Positions 1-4,922 of a stretch of 7,372 nt of DNA are shown here, one piece after another. The stretch lies in the NCBI GenBank assembly GCA_049322295.1, contig JBMORO010000048.1, positions 1-7,372 on the forward strand, written 5' to 3'. Every line of letters begins with the position of its first letter. The first letter of the stretch is position 1. The notes below the pieces were generated by a model. That model ran no database searches. It worked only from the letters and a program-made list of their open reading frames with translations, and had not been told where the DNA came from. The position numbers were made by a program, and so were the translations under genes. The stretch comes from JBMORO01 sp049322295. GTDB lineage: Bacteria; Patescibacteriota; Minisyncoccia; RBG-13-40-8-A.

Positions 1-25
1 TGCTCCACCATTGAGCTATGCGCCC
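1..25 (-). tRNA. 5' end of a tRNA gene (runs off the window)
   Basis: Read on the minus strand, the 25 bases make a canonical tRNA 5' half: a 7-nt acceptor strand (GGGCGCA), T8-A9, then a D arm in which GCTC pairs with GAGC around a 7-nt loop containing the conserved A14 and G18-G19, ending in A26. The anticodon lies outside the window, so the amino acid cannot be named. The mature 5' end is at base 25, only 5 nt after the ftsH stop codon and on the same strand, so it is probably made by RNase P from an ftsH read-through transcript. No terminator or promoter fits between them. Confidence 0.8.
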
Positions 26-30
26 TAATA

Positions 31-1848
31 TTATTTCTTCATTAATTCCTCAAACTCTTTTCTTTCAATGGTTTCTTTTTTAATTAATCTTTGGGCGATT
101 TGGATGAGTTTTGATTTGCGATTTTTCAAGATTTTTTCCGCGGTTTTTTGAGCATCACGAATAAATTTTTCTACTTCTTTATCAATTTCAGCGGCTACTT
201 TTTCTGAATAATTTTTCCCTTCAACAATTTCTTTGCCCAAAAAGACCAATTCTCCTTGTTCGCCAAAGGTCATTGGTCCTAATTTTTCACTCATTCCATA
301 TTGGGTAACTAAAGCTCGAGCCAATTCTGAAGCTTGGCGTAAATCATTGGACGCGCCAGTGGTTAATTCATTGAAAATTAATTTTTCCGCGCAATAGCCA
401 CCCAATAATATGGCTAATTCATCTAAAAATTCTGAACGGCTTCTTAAATGTTTGTCTTCAGCTGGCATTTTTAAAGTATAACCAGCTGCTCGACCCCGAG
501 AAACAATGGAAACCTTATGAACTGGGTCAGCGTGCTTTGAACTGGCAGTGACTAAAGCATGACCAGCTTCATGATAAGCAGCAATTTCTTTTTCTTTTTT
601 AGAGAGAATATGACTTTTTCTTTCCGGACCTAATAAAACTTTTTCAATTGAATTTAATAAATCCGACTGACTAATAGTTTTCTGGTCTTTTCGAGCAGAT
701 AAAATTGCTGCTTCATTAATTAAATTCGCTAAGTCAGCCCCAGAAAATCCCGGTGTTCTTTCGGCTAATTCTCGTAAATTAACTTCCGAAGCTAATTTTT
801 TATTTCGGGCATGAATTTTTAAAATAGATTCTCGGTCATCAATATCTGGCATATCTAAAACAACTCTTCGGTCAAATCTACCTGGTCGCAGAAGTGCTGG
901 GTCTAAAATATCTGGTCGGTTAGTAGCCGCCACTACTATTAGGTTTGTCGTAACATCAAATCCATCCATTTCCACTAAAATCTGATTTAAGGTTTGCTCT
1001 CTTTCATCATGACCACCACCCAAACCTGCTCCCCGATGTCTTCCTACGGCATCAATTTCATCAATAAAAACAATAGCGGGAGCATTTTTCTTGGCTAAAT
1101 CAAAAAGGTCCCGCACCCTGGCTGCTCCCACCCCAACAAACATTTCTACAAATTCTGAACCAGAGATATGGAAAAAAGGAACATTAGCTTCGCCAGCCAC
1201 TGCTCGGGCTAATAAAGTTTTTCCCGTACCCGGTGGTCCCATTAATAAAACTCCTCTAGGAATTCGAGCTCCAATATCAATAAATTTTTTAGGATATTTT
1301 AGAAAATCAACTATTTCTTTTAATTCTTCTTTGGCTTCTTTTACTCCCGCTACATCTTTAAAAGTAATTTTTTGTTTTTTATCCATTGGCTGGCTTAACC
1401 GAGCCCTCGATTTTCCAAAAGAAAGAGCTTGGGTTTGACCTCTCTGGGCTTGTCTGAACAAGAACCATAAAAGAAAAGCCATTAATAAAAAGGGTAAAAT
1501 AAAAGGTAAAAGAGTGGCTAACCAAAAGCTTAATCCTGATTCACCTTTAATTTCTAAACTTACCTCTTTTAATTTCTGATTATCAACCCCTAAATTTTTA
1601 AGAGTTTCAGTTAAGCCAAGTTCTCCTTCTTTTTGGCTTGTTTTTAGAGCGCCATCTTTAAGTTCTATTTCTAATTTATTTTCTTTGATAGTAATTTTTT
1701 TAACCTCCCCATTATTAATATAAGAAGCTACCTGATTAAGTGAAACCTCCTCTTTTTCTTTAAGGGGGCTGGTATAAATAGTAAAAATAGCTGATAAAAC
1801 TATCAGGATAAAAAACACAATTAATAAATTTTTGAAGAGATTTTTCAC
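31..1848 (-). CDS. ftsH: ATP-dependent membrane zinc metalloprotease FtsH
   Basis: Hexameric AAA+ protease of the inner membrane that extracts and degrades misfolded membrane proteins and selected soluble regulators. The 605-residue protein has a first membrane helix at about 8-26, a small extracytoplasmic domain (about 27-105), and a second helix at about 108-131. The AAA+ module follows: Walker A GPPGTGKT at 204-211, pore motif FVG at 237-239, Walker B ending in D263-E264, and a second region of homology ending RPGRFDR with likely arginine fingers R321 and R324. The protease domain has the zinc motif HEAGH at 426-430 with probable third ligand D502. All key residues are intact. It is somewhat shorter than E. 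coli FtsH, mainly at the tail. The start is GTG; the frame is closed by TAG at 1867-1869 and holds no other start before GTG, while a later start would cut the first helix. There is no SD site: the start abuts a long inverted repeat. A tRNA follows 5 nt after the stop. Confidence 0.97.
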   Translation of the reverse strand: MKNLFKNLLIVFFILIVLSAIFTIYTSPLKEKEEVSLNQVASYINNGEVKKITIKENKLEIELKDGALKTSQKEGELGLTETLKNLGVDNQKLKEVSLEIKGESGLSFWLATLLPFILPFLLMAFLLWFLFRQAQRGQTQALSFGKSRARLSQPMDKKQKITFKDVAGVKEAKEELKEIVDFLKYPKKFIDIGARIPRGVLLMGPPGTGKTLLARAVAGEANVPFFHISGSEFVEMFVGVGAARVRDLFDLAKKNAPAIVFIDEIDAVGRHRGAGLGGGHDEREQTLNQILVEMDGFDVTTNLIVVAATNRPDILDPALLRPGRFDRRVVLDMPDIDDRESILKIHARNKKLASEVNLRELAERTPGFSGADLANLINEAAILSARKDQKTISQSDLLNSIEKVLLGPERKSHILSKKEKEIAAYHEAGHALVTASSKHADPVHKVSIVSRGRAAGYTLKMPAEDKHLRSRSEFLDELAILLGGYCAEKLIFNELTTGASNDLRQASELARALVTQYGMSEKLGPMTFGEQGELVFLGKEIVEGKNYSEKVAAEIDKEVEKFIRDAQKTAEKILKNRKSKLIQIAQRLIKKETIERKEFEELMKK

Positions 1849-1922
1849 CCCGTAGTAGATTTCCGACTAATTAAAAATTTATCTCTTGCTGCCCCGTAGC
1901 AGTCGGAAATTCACTACGGGGT
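1847..1922 (-). repeat. Long imperfect inverted repeat forming the ftsH leader
   Basis: Arms at 1847-1868 and 1901-1922 match at 20 of 22 positions and enclose a 32-nt loop. The motif CCCCGTAG occurs at 1848-1855, again in the loop at 1892-1899, and inverted at 1914-1921. In the ftsH mRNA the first copy can therefore pair either with the nearby middle copy or with the distant one that includes the first two bases of the GTG start codon. A small inner hairpin (CTGC/GCAG, 1889-1902) is also possible. It may be a cis-regulatory leader, a dispersed palindromic element that landed here, or both. The repeat is directly visible; any function is inferred. Confidence 0.8.
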
Positions 1923-1935
1923 TCATCGTATATTA

Positions 1936-1964
1936 AATATAACAGAAAACCCCCGCCACTGCAA
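1936..1964 (-). promoter_or_regulatory. Possible ftsH promoter
   Basis: On the minus strand, TTGCAG (1959-1964) and TATATT (1936-1941) are separated by 17 nt. The -10 box matches 5 of 6 consensus bases but the -35 box only 3 of 6. It would start RNA near 1929, giving a leader of about 80 nt made up almost wholly of the inverted repeat. The -35 lies within the loop and stem of the preceding gene's terminator. It is the best sigma-70-like candidate in the gap, but weak enough that ftsH could instead depend on read-through. Confidence 0.35.
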
Positions 1965-1977
1965 GCAGTGAGGGGGG
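1944..1977 (-). terminator. Intrinsic terminator of the orphan gene
   Basis: On the minus strand a GC-rich stem (six C, then TCACTG, against CAGTGGC followed by five G; arms 1966-1977 and 1950-1961, with one mismatch and one wobble) closes on a CTTG tetraloop. It is followed by TTTT and further T-rich sequence. It lies 8 nt after the stop codon of the 189-residue gene. The plus strand lacks a T tract, so it works in one direction. Confidence 0.88.
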
Positions 1978-1985
1978 TCGAGGGT

Positions 1986-2555
1986 TCAGTCAGCGATCTT
2001 GACCACTTCTTTGGCTGACATACCAAAGAATTTCTCCTTTGAGATTTTTTCCGGCCTTTCTCGTCGGGTCTGTTTGAAAAATCGGCTTTTTTCTTCGCGC
2101 AGCCTGTTGTGGCTGTCTCTATTTTTTCTGCTAGGGGCGTGATGGAGCGCCTCCTTTACTACTTCAGCCATGGTCTGGTTAAGAGGTTTTTCGGGAGTCC
2201 GTTTTTCTTCCCAGGTCTTGAACGTAAAGAAAGCTCGATCAGCCTCTTCTTCTTTTTCCCAGCTACCGTGGAAGATCCGGCAGTGACCATTGCGTTTAAA
2301 GGTCACAATGATTTCTCTAGGACTGGAAAAACCTTTAATTTTTCCATCCTCGAGAAACTTTTCGGCTGAGAATCCATCCCTGTCCTTGACCTTAATCTCA
2401 GCATTGGTCACCACTGTGTTGAGGAGAAGAGGAAGCGATTTTCCCTTTTCCAAAACCCAGCACTTGACACCGGTTATGAAGCGGTCGCCAAGTTTGGCGG
2501 TCATGCTGAATTTGACCCAAAGACCGTCGCCTAACTCAAACACCTTAAAAAACAC
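1986..2555 (-). CDS. Unrecognised 189-residue protein in its own transcription unit
   Basis: I do not recognise the family. The first 115 or so residues alternate short hydrophobic and polar stretches with two cysteines (C32, C92), suggesting a compact beta-rich domain. Residues about 117-189 are charged, strongly basic and probably helical (for example KQTRRERPEK at 161-170), which could suit nucleic-acid or ribosome binding, though that is a guess. No signal peptide or membrane helix is seen. The start is GTG, fixed by GAGGAGG 6 nt upstream. By rough hand count, lines within the gene are near 48-52% GC against about 37% in an ftsH line, and codon choice differs, so recent acquisition or unusual selection is possible. 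It has a perfect promoter upstream and a strong terminator downstream, so it is monocistronic. That signal set makes a real gene likely despite no known homologue. Confidence 0.85.
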   Translation of the reverse strand: MFFKVFELGDGLWVKFSMTAKLGDRFITGVKCWVLEKGKSLPLLLNTVVTNAEIKVKDRDGFSAEKFLEDGKIKGFSSPREIIVTFKRNGHCRIFHGSWEKEEEADRAFFTFKTWEEKRTPEKPLNQTMAEVVKEALHHAPSRKNRDSHNRLREEKSRFFKQTRRERPEKISKEKFFGMSAKEVVKIAD

Positions 2556-2561
2556 AACAAA

Positions 2562-2568
2562 CCTCCTC
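2562..2568 (-). promoter_or_regulatory. Strong ribosome binding site of the orphan gene
   Basis: GAGGAGG on the minus strand lies 6 nt before the GTG at 2553-2555 and fixes that start. It is the only full-strength SD site placed correctly for a start in the window; the neighbouring genes have weak ones or none. Confidence 0.88.
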
Positions 2569-2579
2569 TAAAATATATT

Positions 2580-2603
2580 CTAAGTCCCTTAAAGGAAACT
2601 TAG
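2580..2603 (-). promoter_or_regulatory. Hairpin in the orphan gene's 5' leader
   Basis: CTAAGT and ACTTAG pair perfectly and the stem continues through two wobble pairs and one C-G pair to a loop of about 6 nt. The hairpin ends 11 nt before the SD site. With a predicted RNA start near 2632, it occupies the middle of a leader of about 76 nt. It has no T tract, so it is not a terminator. It could influence translation or mRNA stability; this is inferred. Confidence 0.5.
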
Positions 2604-2638
2604 TGGCAATTTTTAATGTCTCGCAAGGATCTACCCTA

Positions 2639-2667
2639 ATTATACACCCAAAACAAAAATCTGTCAA
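2639..2667 (-). promoter_or_regulatory. Perfect sigma-70-type promoter of the orphan gene
   Basis: On the minus strand TTGACA (2662-2667) and TATAAT (2639-2644) are exactly 17 nt apart, a full match to the housekeeping consensus in both boxes and spacing. RNA should begin near 2632. The -35 box lies inside the arm of the rpsA terminator hairpin, so transcription arriving from rpsA and initiation here use the same DNA. Confidence 0.9.
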
Positions 2668-2685
2668 GTAATTTGACAGATTTTT
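2655..2685 (-). terminator. Intrinsic terminator of rpsA
   Basis: A perfect 13-bp inverted repeat (2655-2667 and 2673-2685) encloses a 5-nt loop. On the minus strand the stem ends in TTTTT and continues G-TTTT, giving a good U tract for RNA coming from rpsA, whose stop is 61 nt away. On the plus strand the stem also ends in TTTTT, but no convergent gene needs it. Confidence 0.85.
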
Positions 2686-2703
2686 AATACAACGATGGAC
2701 TTA

Positions 2704-2746
2704 ATATGCGGACTTGCGATGTCCGCATATAGGACATCGCAAGTCC
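2704..2746. repeat. Compound palindrome with two exclusive hairpins at the rpsA stop codon
   Basis: A perfect 15-bp inverted repeat (2710-2724 / 2732-2746, 7-nt loop) overlaps a perfect 10-bp one (2704-2713 / 2721-2730, 7-nt loop). The two share bases and cannot form together. The end of the outer arm is the first base of the rpsA stop codon TAG (2746-2748). No T tract follows, and a proper terminator lies just downstream, so it looks like a palindromic repeat element or a 3'-end stabiliser. Confidence 0.85.
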
Positions 2747-3858
2747 TAAACTTCTAAAATCGGCTTCAAAGCCATTCTATATTCTGAGGGTTTGATTGAT
2801 AGAATTTTGAAATTATATTTTTTGCCGAGTTCTAAGGTTTCTTTCATTTTTTTCTCGGTTCCAAATTCGGAAATATGAGTTAATCCTTGGATATGCTTAT
2901 CTAATTTTACAAAAGCGCCAAAAGGATTAAATTTGGTGACCGTGCCTTTGACAATCTGCCCAGTTTGATATTTATCTCTGACTTTTTCCCAAGGATTTTC
3001 TTTTAAGGCTCGAGTGGAAAGAGAAATCTTGTCTCCCTCTATTTCCACAATTTTAGCTTTTATTTTGTCACCGACTTTAAAGAAATCAGCTGGATTATCA
3101 ATAATTTGCCAGTCAATTTCCGAAATATGAATTAAGCCCTCTAACTCATCTCCACCTTCGCCAAGGTTTTGGCGGACAGGAAATTTTACAAAAGTGCCAA
3201 AATCAACTACTCCGGTAATTATTCCTTCAACCACATCTCCGATTTTATATTTTTCCAGAGCTTTCTTCAATTTCTTTTCCTCAGCTGCTTTTTCTGAGAC
3301 AATTAGTTTTTTCTCTCTAGAATCTAAGTCAATAATCTTTAATTTGAGGGTTTGATTAACCAATTTATTTAATTCTAAAAGAATTTTTTGTTTATTTGCT
3401 CCTTCTACTCGAGGATAATGAGTAGTAGAGAGTTGGGAAACTGGCATAAAGGCTTCAATTTTTTCTACTTCCATCATTAATCCTCCCTTATTAGCTTTTA
3501 AAACCTTGGCCTCAATAATTTCGCCTTTTTCCATTTTTTCTCTAAGAACTTGCCATTTTCTTTCTTCGCCAGCTTTTAAAAGAGAGACCTCGGCATAGCC
3601 ATCTTCATTTTCCAGCATTACGATTTTTACTGGAATTATGTCATTGACTTTTATATTTTTAAATTCTTGAGGATTCTGTTTTATTTCATTGCCTAAAATT
3701 ACCCCGGTTTTAAAATTCTTTAAATCTAGAAAAATCATTTGAGGTTTAATAGCCGTAATCCTAGCCTCAATAACATCCCCGGCCCGAGGTATAACAAGAG
3801 AAGCCTTATTAATAAGGTTTGTCATTAAATCCGATTTTTTATCAACAACAGATCGCAT
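2746..3858 (-). CDS. rpsA: Ribosomal protein S1 (four S1 domains)
   Basis: RNA-binding protein built of S1 (OB-fold) repeats that helps mRNA engage the 30S subunit. Four repeats are visible in 370 residues: about 26-95 (degenerate), 112-191, 206-283 and 300-367. The last two carry the classic signatures DFGTFVKF...GLIHISE and PFGAFVKLD...GLTHISE. E. coli S1 has six repeats; four-domain forms resemble the shorter S1 homologues of Firmicutes and reduced genomes. Domain 3 carries an unusual loop (residues about 227-238) coded by a palindromic segment. The start chosen is the ATG at 3856-3858, but its promoter predicts an RNA beginning about 2 nt before it, so it would be read leaderless. A second in-frame ATG (Met12, 3823-3825) would leave a leader of about 35 nt and still keep all four domains. 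Neither has a clear SD site. A terminator lies downstream, and the gene is divergent from the hydrolase gene. Confidence 0.93.
   Translation of the reverse strand: MRSVVDKKSDLMTNLINKASLVIPRAGDVIEARITAIKPQMIFLDLKNFKTGVILGNEIKQNPQEFKNIKVNDIIPVKIVMLENEDGYAEVSLLKAGEERKWQVLREKMEKGEIIEAKVLKANKGGLMMEVEKIEAFMPVSQLSTTHYPRVEGANKQKILLELNKLVNQTLKLKIIDLDSREKKLIVSEKAAEEKKLKKALEKYKIGDVVEGIITGVVDFGTFVKFPVRQNLGEGGDELEGLIHISEIDWQIIDNPADFFKVGDKIKAKIVEIEGDKISLSTRALKENPWEKVRDKYQTGQIVKGTVTKFNPFGAFVKLDKHIQGLTHISEFGTEKKMKETLELGKKYNFKILSIKPSEYRMALKPILEV
3151..3180 (-). repeat. Palindromic in-frame segment inside rpsA domain 3
   Basis: CGCCAA (3159-3164) and TTGGCG (3169-3174) form a perfect 6-bp stem on a 4-nt loop, extending by a wobble and an A-T pair. 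The segment codes for a Gly/Glu-rich loop of roughly ten residues between two strands of S1 domain 3, where family members usually have only a few residues, and it is richer in GC than the flanks. It looks like a small palindromic element inserted in frame; the length comparison is from memory of the family. Confidence 0.5.
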
Positions 3859-3866
3859 GTTTTTCT

Positions 3867-3895
3867 AGTATAGAGGATATTAAAATTTTTGGCAA
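3867..3895 (-). promoter_or_regulatory. Promoter of rpsA
   Basis: TTGCCA (3890-3895) and TATACT (3867-3872) on the minus strand, 17 nt apart, each match 5 of 6 consensus bases. The expected RNA start is near 3860, two bases before the ATG, so the message should be leaderless if the first ATG is used. Confidence 0.8.
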
Positions 3896-3902
3896 GGGGG
3901 AT

Positions 3903-3931
3903 TTGTTTAAAAGATTTTTTTGTGATAAAAT
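3903..3931 (+). promoter_or_regulatory. Promoter of the hydrolase operon
   Basis: TTGTTT (3903-3908) and TAAAAT (3926-3931) are 17 nt apart, and the -10 is preceded by TGA, giving an extended -10 element (TGN) that can offset the weak -35 (3 of 6). The predicted RNA start is near 3938, two bases before the ATG at 3940, again implying a leaderless message. It faces away from the rpsA promoter, whose -35 box is 7 bp away. Confidence 0.6.
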
Positions 3932-3939
3932 AAAATTGT

Positions 3940-4593
3940 ATGAAGATTGCTTGGTATGGCCAAAGCTGTTTTAAACTTTTAGTTAAAACAAATAACGGCG
4001 AGAAAATTACTGTTATTATTGATCCTTTTTCTAAAGAAATTGGCTTAAATCCCCCTCGCGGATCAGCTGATATTGTTATAGTCTCTCATAACCATTATGA
4101 CCATAATAATGTAAAGTCAGTTAGCGGCGAACTATTTATTATTGACGGCCCAGGAGAATACGATATTAAGAAGGTTTTTATAAAAGGTATTTATTCTTTC
4201 CATGATAATTCTGAAGGAAAGGAAAGGGGCATAAATACAATTTCGGTTATAGAAGCAGAGGACATGAAAATTTGTCATTTAGGCGACTTGGGGCAAAAAG
4301 AACTTTCTGATAAGCAACTTGAGAAGATTGGAGAAATAGATATTTTAATGGTCCCAGTTGGTGGTATCTATACTATTAATGGGAGTGAGGCAGTGAAAAT
4401 TATTAATCAAATTGAGCCTAAAATTATTATTCCTATGCATTATAAAATTCCTGGTCTAAATATTAAATTGAATCCAGTAGAGAAATTTTTAGAGGAGATT
4501 GGCGGGGAAAAAGAGACGATGGAAGAATTTTCAATCCAGAAAAAAGATTTAACCGAAGAGGAGATGAAAGTAGTGGTAATGAAGGTCGTATGA
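3940..4593 (+). CDS. Metallo-beta-lactamase-fold hydrolase (COG2220 / UlaG-like)
   Basis: A 217-residue cytoplasmic protein, close to the usual length for single-domain members. The metal-binding signature HxHxDH appears as SHNHYDH (H50, H52, D54, H55). Further likely ligands are H113 and D116 in CHLGDLG, and H167 in the MHY motif near the end. The opening residues (KIAWYGQSCF...IDPF) are typical of the UlaG / UPF0173 group of the superfamily rather than of beta-lactamases or RNase J. The substrate cannot be deduced; relatives act on lactones, phosphoesters or phospholipids. There is no SD site and the promoter suggests leaderless translation from the ATG. The stop overlaps the next gene by 4 nt (ATGA), so the two are translationally coupled, and gyrA follows on the same strand. 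Confidence 0.9.
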   Translation: MKIAWYGQSCFKLLVKTNNGEKITVIIDPFSKEIGLNPPRGSADIVIVSHNHYDHNNVKSVSGELFIIDGPGEYDIKKVFIKGIYSFHDNSEGKERGINTISVIEAEDMKICHLGDLGQKELSDKQLEKIGEIDILMVPVGGIYTINGSEAVKIINQIEPKIIIPMHYKIPGLNIKLNPVEKFLEEIGGEKETMEEFSIQKKDLTEEEMKVVVMKVV

Positions 4594-4850
4594 AGAATTT
4601 TATTAAAAAAATTCAACAAAAGCCCCGATCGAGCCGACTTTTAATTCTCTGGTTATCAACTATTTTGGTAATGCTTATAATTATAGCCATTTGGCTATTT
4701 TCTTTTTCTCGCAGCCTTAAGTCTGAGAGGGCCAGTAAAGAGATAAAAGAAACAAATTTGCCTTCTTTGTTTGAAACTTTGAAGAGAGATTTTTCTTCAT
4801 TTAAACAAGAATTAGAGGCAAGTTTCAAAAATATGGAAATCAACGAATAA
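4590..4850 (+). CDS. Small single-pass membrane protein
   Basis: The 86-residue protein has a basic N-terminus (about 1-16, rich in Lys and Arg), one strongly hydrophobic helix at about 17-38, and a charged C-terminal part with a predicted amphipathic or coiled-coil stretch at about 58-83. By the positive-inside rule the N-terminus should be cytoplasmic and the tail outside. I recognise no family. The ATG overlaps the stop of the hydrolase gene, with GAAGGT just upstream serving as a weak SD site, so the pair is probably co-expressed. This arrangement supports a real gene. A link in function to the hydrolase is inferred from coupling only. Confidence 0.75.
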   Translation: MKNFIKKIQQKPRSSRLLILWLSTILVMLIIIAIWLFSFSRSLKSERASKEIKETNLPSLFETLKRDFSSFKQELEASFKNMEINE

Positions 4851-4911
4851 CGAATTCCATTACGAATTTACGAATATTCGAAAATTCGTAACTGATTAGA
4901 TATTCGTTGAT
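4839..4911. repeat. Cluster of ACGAAT / ATTCGT repeats before gyrA
   Basis: ACGAAT occurs four times (starting 4843, 4850, 4862, 4870) and its complement ATTCGT twice (4884, 4902). Outer arms 4839-4849 and 4901-4911 form a perfect 11-bp inverted repeat. Inside it lie a tandem pair TTACGAAT (4860-4867, 4868-4875), its inverse (4884-4891) and the palindrome CGAATATTCG (4871-4880). The first copy overlaps the end of the small membrane protein gene. No T tract follows, so it is not a standard terminator. It may be a palindromic repeat element or a multi-site operator for gyrA; no clear gyrA promoter could be picked out here. Confidence 0.8.
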
Positions 4912-4922
4912 GAAAATACAAA

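Noticed and set aside
1091..1438. Open frame on the plus strand inside ftsH
   Set aside because: It is antisense to the conserved AAA+ domain and its protein has no recognisable feature.
2109..2571. Two plus-strand open frames opposite the orphan gene
   Set aside because: Neither has a promoter or SD site, whereas the minus-strand frame has a perfect promoter, SD site and terminator.
3940..4593. RNase J or a true beta-lactamase
   Set aside because: The protein is a single domain of 217 residues with a UlaG-like N-terminus; it lacks the beta-CASP domain of RNase J and any secretion signal.
1986..4593. UGA recoded as glycine (as in Gracilibacteria)
   Set aside because: TGA closes two genes at sensible points (1986-1988 and 4591-4593), and no in-frame TGA occurs in the conserved genes.
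4839..4911. CRISPR array
   Set aside because: Repeat units are 6-8 nt, spacing is irregular and too short, orientation alternates, and there are no cas genes.
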